DNA of 64,000 nt from Lentisphaeria bacterium (lineage in GTDB: Bacteria; Verrucomicrobiota; Lentisphaeria; Victivallales; Victivallaceae). The stretch is taken from NCBI GenBank assembly GCA_017507125.1, contig JAFWBQ010000058.1:1-64000 (forward strand), written 5' to 3'. Within the stretch, counting starts at the first letter, position 1, and every line of letters begins with the position of its first letter. The notes below the pieces were generated by a model. It had not been told where the DNA came from and ran no database searches. It saw nothing but the letters and a program-made list of their open reading frames with translations. Made by a program: the position numbers and the translations under genes. Positions 61,204 through 64,000 of the stretch are shown here, in pieces.

Positions 61204-61779
61204 TCACGGTTTCTGCCACGTACTTAAAAATGGCTTGGGCATGAAGACCTTTTCTGTGAAAACGATCCTCGGGAAGTCATTATTTGCAGCGATCCGGATC
61301 GCTCCGCCGGGGCCTTTGCCCGCACCGGGGGAGTAACTGTTGCCGCTGAAAAGCTCCATGGACTGTCCGATGACCGGTCCGGCGACGGGGAAGAGCAGCG
61401 GGACGCCGAACTCCACTTCCGCCATAACATAATGAGGGGATTCTTCAGTAACTTTGACATCCAGTATATTTTGGCTCTCCACTTTGAGAGCGCCTGAACC
61501 GGGCACGGCACCGATCCCCGGCAGCTCCATATCCCTGCCGCCGGCAGAGCCGGAAAAGGCAATGGGGGCGCAGACTGTTTCCGCCGCCTGACGTGCCTGT
61601 GTTCCGGCGTCACCTGCCGGAGCGGTCACGGCGGCTCTTGCGGCGCAGAAAGCGGCATAATGAACGATGGTGCGGCAGTACCAGACATGAGCGTACTGAG
61701 CCACCCCCAGAGACAAAAGCAGAAGAAGGGGCAGACAGATGACAGACTCCATCAGCACCGACCCTTTGTCGCTTTTCAT
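61204..61779 (-). CDS. TadE-like pseudopilin (2)
   Basis: A product of about 191 residues with KG|SVLMESVICLPLLLLLSLGV, the cleavage-plus-helix motif of TadE-like proteins, followed by CAARAAVTAPAG and a small globular domain (VAEVEFGVPLLFPVAGPVIGQSM-like region). The start is uncertain: ATG 61779 gives a short leader but has a poor ribosome site, while ATG 61809 gives ten more residues and overlaps the peptidase gene by 20 bases. It is the partner of TadE-like (1) and the TadG-like protein in the pseudopilin trio. Confidence 0.8.
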   Translation of the reverse strand: MKSDKGSVLMESVICLPLLLLLSLGVAQYAHVWYCRTIVHYAAFCAARAAVTAPAGDAGTQARQAAETVCAPIAFSGSAGGRDMELPGIGAVPGSGALKVESQNILDVKVTEESPHYVMAEVEFGVPLLFPVAGPVIGQSMELFSGNSYSPGAGKGPGGAIRIAANNDFPRIVFTEKVFMPKPFLSTWQKP

Positions 61780-61789
61780 ATTTATTTTT

Positions 61790-62323
61790 TCAACCGCGTG
61801 CAATCGCATTGTAAAGTAACCCGCACCAGGTGGCAGCGGCGATAGCGACTCCGAAGGGGAGTCTCACCGCTTCACTGTTTTTGGGAGGAAGATTTTTTCT
61901 TCCCTCCTCCCGGTCATAATGGATACAGCAGCAGCATTTGAAAAAGTGTTTCAAACGGCTGCCGTCAAGTTTTCCCTTAATGATCATGGCTGCACCGAGG
62001 AGCAGACCGAAAAGCGTAGCCATGATCATTATGGGAAACACTGCAAATTTGCCGGCGAGACATCCCACGGCAAAGAACATTTTCACATCTCCGGCGCCTG
62101 CGCCGCGCATCAGAAAGGGCAAAAGCAGAAAAGCGCCGCCGATGACTCCTCCTGCGAGGCCGTCCAGAAGCGCTCCTGTGCCGTAGAGTGCCCAGCGCAA
62201 AACCAGAAACACCGCCGCCCCGCTCAATGTCAGATAATTGGGCAGGCGGCGGTAGCAGCAGTCATACCAGCCAAGCACAGTCAGCCACACAGTGATCAGA
62301 CTGAATGCAAGGTAGTAGTACAT
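61790..62323 (-). CDS. tadV: Prepilin peptidase, A24 family (TadV/CpaA)
   Basis: The 177-residue polytopic protein has the two catalytic aspartates of A24 peptidases, in GWYDCCYRRLPN (Asp21) and GAGAGDVKMFF (Asp79). As usual for TadV/CpaA, the N-methylase domain is missing. It would process the five prepilin-like proteins of this operon, all of which have a glycine before a hydrophobic [AVS]xMME or similar. It starts eight bases after the flp stop codon. Confidence 0.92.
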   Translation of the reverse strand: MYYYLAFSLITVWLTVLGWYDCCYRRLPNYLTLSGAAVFLVLRWALYGTGALLDGLAGGVIGGAFLLLPFLMRGAGAGDVKMFFAVGCLAGKFAVFPIMIMATLFGLLLGAAMIIKGKLDGSRLKHFFKCCCCIHYDREEGRKNLPPKNSEAVRLPFGVAIAAATWCGLLYNAIARG

Positions 62324-62330
62324 GGATCAC

Positions 62331-62681
62331 TTAATTTCCGGCTTCGCTCCACTCATTAACTGCAATGCCGGACTTCTTTGAATGGGCGGTGGAGACATAA
62401 GTATCTGAAGCTGTGGCACCGGCTTTCATACTTGCCTGAGCCTTGTTCTGCACTTCAGTTGCAGTCGCATGGTCACCGGTAACAGAAGCCCCCAGAGAGG
62501 CAAACATCTGAGTGATGGTCTGACCGAAAGCGGAAATGGCGATAACGGCGGCGGCGGCGATCAGCAGACCGACCACGATATACTCCATCATCACGGCACC
62601 GTTTTCCTCACCGCAAAGACGGCGCAGGAGACGTCCTGCAAAAGAGTTCGCAGCCTTCTTCAAAAAATTTCTCTTCTTCAT
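62331..62681 (-). CDS. flp: Flp-type major pilin
   Basis: The 116-residue prepilin has a basic leader (KKRNFLKKAANSFAGRLLRR), the cleavage site NG|AVMMEY with the conserved Glu-Tyr of Flp pilins, a hydrophobic helix (IVVGLLIAAAAVIAISAFG) and a polar tail rich in Ala, Thr and Ser. The Flp family usually has 50-80 residues, so leader and tail are both long. It is the probable main filament subunit. AAAGG eight bases upstream of ATG. Confidence 0.9.
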   Translation of the reverse strand: MKKRNFLKKAANSFAGRLLRRLCGEENGAVMMEYIVVGLLIAAAAVIAISAFGQTITQMFASLGASVTGDHATATEVQNKAQASMKAGATASDTYVSTAHSKKSGIAVNEWSEAGN

Positions 62682-62764
62682 TTTTCAACCTTTCTTTAAT
62701 TGTTTTTGGAACACTTTTTTTCCGGCGGCGCTCCATGCCGACCGGCTGTGATTTTATTCTGACT

Positions 62765-62983
62765 TTACGGATAAGGCATTGAGACGATATCCAGAACCAG
62801 ATTGTAGTGCTGTACGAAAGCGTCTCCCAGATTCACCTCACCGGAGTGCCCCGGGGTGAAAAAGCGGACGCTTCCTGCCAGCGCTGCAAAAAGGAGCAGA
62901 TTCAGGATCAGATACTCCATCATCACGCTGCCTTTTTCTGATTCACTTCTTTTTCTTTTTTTCATCATCTCAAGCACTCTCAT
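62765..62983 (-). CDS. Flp-like minor pilin
   Basis: The 72-residue prepilin-like protein has a lysine/arginine-rich leader (MKKRKRSESEKG), the cleavage motif KG|SVMMEY and the helix LILNLLLFAALAGSVRFF, then a short outer part (HSGEVNLGDAFVQHY). The start at 62983 has AAGGA close upstream; another ATG pair follows five codons later. It is the first gene of the Tad run, about 190 nt after the predicted promoter start. It may be a second pilin or a minor subunit. Confidence 0.8.
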   Translation of the reverse strand: MRVLEMMKKRKRSESEKGSVMMEYLILNLLLFAALAGSVRFFTPGHSGEVNLGDAFVQHYNLVLDIVSMPYP

Positions 62984-63061
62984 CAAGTCCTTCTGCCTAT
63001 TAAGACGTTCTGTTAAGAACAATCTTACATCTCTTCTTGAAAAAAAGCAGAAAAAAGTTTC

Positions 63062-63112
63062 CTGCCGGAAATAGCACTGTCAGATCTTCTGACATCCGGC
63101 AGCCCCCCCCCC
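63062..63112 (-). promoter_or_regulatory. G10 tract plus two-tier hairpin in the Tad operon leader
   Basis: On the minus strand ten G (63112-63103) are followed directly by a hairpin. The outer arms are CTGCCGGA/TCCGGCAG and the inner arms TGTCAG/CTGACA, with a 5-base loop. A run of seven A precedes the G tract. It lies roughly 60-110 bases into the predicted transcript. Confidence 0.7.
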
Positions 63113-63151
63113 TTTTTTTCCGACTCTTCTCTTTCCGGGATTGGCCGCAAG

Positions 63152-63159
63152 CCCCCCCC
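63152..63159 (-). repeat. G8 tract in the Tad operon leader
   Basis: Eight G on the minus strand (eight C on plus), about 15-22 bases after the predicted start of the Tad transcript. It is the second G tract in the same leader. Confidence 0.85.
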
Positions 63160-63180
63160 GGACACAAACTCACGATATAA

Positions 63181-63209
63181 AATATACCACATAACAACGC
63201 GATTTGCAA
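63181..63209 (-). promoter_or_regulatory. Promoter of the Tad/FHA/kinase operon
   Basis: On the minus strand TTGCAA (63209-63204), 17 bases, TATATT (63186-63181). The predicted start is near 63174. No other promoter-like sequence this good was noticed down to 37.4 kb. Confidence 0.75.
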
Positions 63210-63277
63210 GAAAAAATAAGAATATTTTTTACTTTTCAACATATCGGCTGTAAAAAAAATTCTGAAAGATCACCTCT

Positions 63278-64000
63278 CTACTGTAACGCCGCAAAAGAAG
63301 TGTTCCATTCATTTCCGACAGAACCGAAGTAGTGCCATTTGACATTGTCTTCGCCCATCACAGCCAAAATGCCGAGGTCGCCTCCCGCAGTCCGCAAACG
63401 AATGTCATCAATACCATCACCGGTAAAATCGGCGATCTGTTCTACGGTCCCCTTGCCGGTTCCAAGTCCGATCCACGAAACGGCGCTGCCGTCCCGGACC
63501 TCCCAGGAGCCGAAGTAGTCCCCGCTTCGCAGAAGGATATCATCTGTACCATCGCCGTTAAAATCACCGGCGCCAACGATACTGAAACCGTTGGAAAGTG
63601 TGTCAAGACTGCTCCACTCCACGCTGCCATTTTCCTGAGTCAGCCAGCAGCCGGCAAAACCTGCGGCGTGGGACATGACCACATCAGCAACGCTGTCACC
63701 GTTGAAATCACCAACTGCAGAAAGGCGCCACTCCTTTCCGAGGCTTTGAAAATAGTTCCAGACGCATTCTCCTTCAAGAACAAATCCGCATCCCACGGCA
63801 CCATTGGTATTTTGCAGCAGAAGATCTGTAATGCCGTCACCGTTGAAATCACCGAGACCGGCAACAGAAGTCCGGGAGTTGAATGTCTCAATTGTCTGCC
63901 ATTCTTCCACCTTGCCGGCGCTGTCAGTACGCCAGAAACCGACAGTATTTTTCCCGGTATCGAGCACATAAACATCGGCACTTTCCTTAAAGGGGAGTGA
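63278..64000 (-). CDS. FG-GAP/VCBS repeat protein, C-terminal part (runs off right edge)
   Basis: The reading frame is open to the window edge, so only the last 240 residues are seen. They contain about five FG-GAP/VCBS units with calcium-binding loops: GLGDFNGDGITDLLLQN, VGDFNGDSVADVVMS, GAGDFNGDGTDDILLRS and IADFTGDGIDDIRLRT, each followed by a Trp-rich strand pair. Such repeats form beta-propellers in large secreted or surface proteins, often adhesins. Its closeness to the pilus operon, on the same strand but upstream of its promoter, is suggestive only. No strong hairpin terminator follows; a run of eight T lies about 25 bases past the stop. Confidence 0.85.
   Translation of the reverse strand, partial: SLPFKESADVYVLDTGKNTVGFWRTDSAGKVEEWQTIETFNSRTSVAGLGDFNGDGITDLLLQNTNGAVGCGFVLEGECVWNYFQSLGKEWRLSAVGDFNGDSVADVVMSHAAGFAGCWLTQENGSVEWSSLDTLSNGFSIVGAGDFNGDGTDDILLRSGDYFGSWEVRDGSAVSWIGLGTGKGTVEQIADFTGDGIDDIRLRTAGGDLGILAVMGEDNVKWHYFGSVGNEWNTSFAALQ

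Noticed and set aside
37428-62983. Type VI secretion cluster
   Set aside because: Kinase, PP2C and FHA genes recall T6SS control, but no TssB/C, TssJKLM, Hcp, VgrG or ClpV genes are present; the machine parts are Tad.
62984-63174. c-di-GMP (GEMM) riboswitch in the pilus operon leader
   Set aside because: Expected because of the pilus genes, but I do not find the conserved GEMM core; only G tracts and a simple hairpin are seen.

Overview
The window reads as chromosomal DNA of a Gram-negative, host-associated bacterium, most probably a member of the Lentisphaerota (Victivallales-like) or a close PVC relative. The Gram-negative call rests on BamA, an LptF/LptG-family permease, outer-membrane-type lipoproteins and a Tad secretin. 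The lineage call is an inference from the expansion of about 1000-residue secreted DUF4838 proteins, the pseudopilin with a degenerate H-X9-DG motif, and the Ser/Thr-kinase/FHA/Sel1-rich gene content. No 16S or other decisive marker is present.

Left part (1-23.6 kb). The window opens with what looks like the 5' end of a group II intron lying directly behind the rpsA terminator. Then come rpsA, a BPL_N-type lipoprotein and the first DUF4838 protein (all minus strand), and a short plus-strand group (SGNH hydrolase, SPFH protein, NfeD-like partner) that ends at a shared bidirectional terminator. From 8.8 to 23.6 kb the minus strand carries a long housekeeping run. Read in transcription order it is prs, rplY, pth, rpsF, ssb, rpsR, rplI, dnaB, then bamA, mazG, a GT39-like glycosyltransferase, pdxB, an LptF/G permease and an anchored oligopeptide-binding protein. 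The prs promoter is near-consensus and its long leader holds five tandem 23/24-bp repeats.

Middle (24.2-37.4 kb, plus strand). This is a carbohydrate-related cluster. It has two abutting DUF4838 genes, a cytoplasmic GH20-like protein, a class I/II aminotransferase, an orphan pseudopilin with its own promoter, and a fourth DUF4838 gene. The four DUF4838 proteins share a signal peptide, a GH-type N domain, a core with an invariant MPND...CxCxxC motif, a CBM9/DOMON-like domain and a C-terminal jelly-roll-like domain.

Right part (37.4-63 kb, minus strand). About 25 kb, apparently one transcriptional direction, encodes a Tad/Flp pilus machine merged with a phosphothreonine signalling set. The Tad parts are two small pilins, a prepilin peptidase, two TadE-like and one TadG-like pseudopilin, CpaB, a secretin, an FHA-TadA ATPase, TadB and TadC. 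The signalling parts are three Ser/Thr kinases, a fourth divergent kinase-like protein, a PP2C phosphatase and five FHA domains on four proteins. One FHA protein has a cytosolic linker with repeated T-x-x-T-[RK]-[FY] motifs. I infer that pilus assembly or secretion is controlled by reversible threonine phosphorylation and FHA docking, by analogy with PpkA/PppA/Fha control of type VI secretion. The operon leader has two homopolymeric G tracts next to a strong hairpin. The window ends inside a secreted FG-GAP/VCBS repeat protein.
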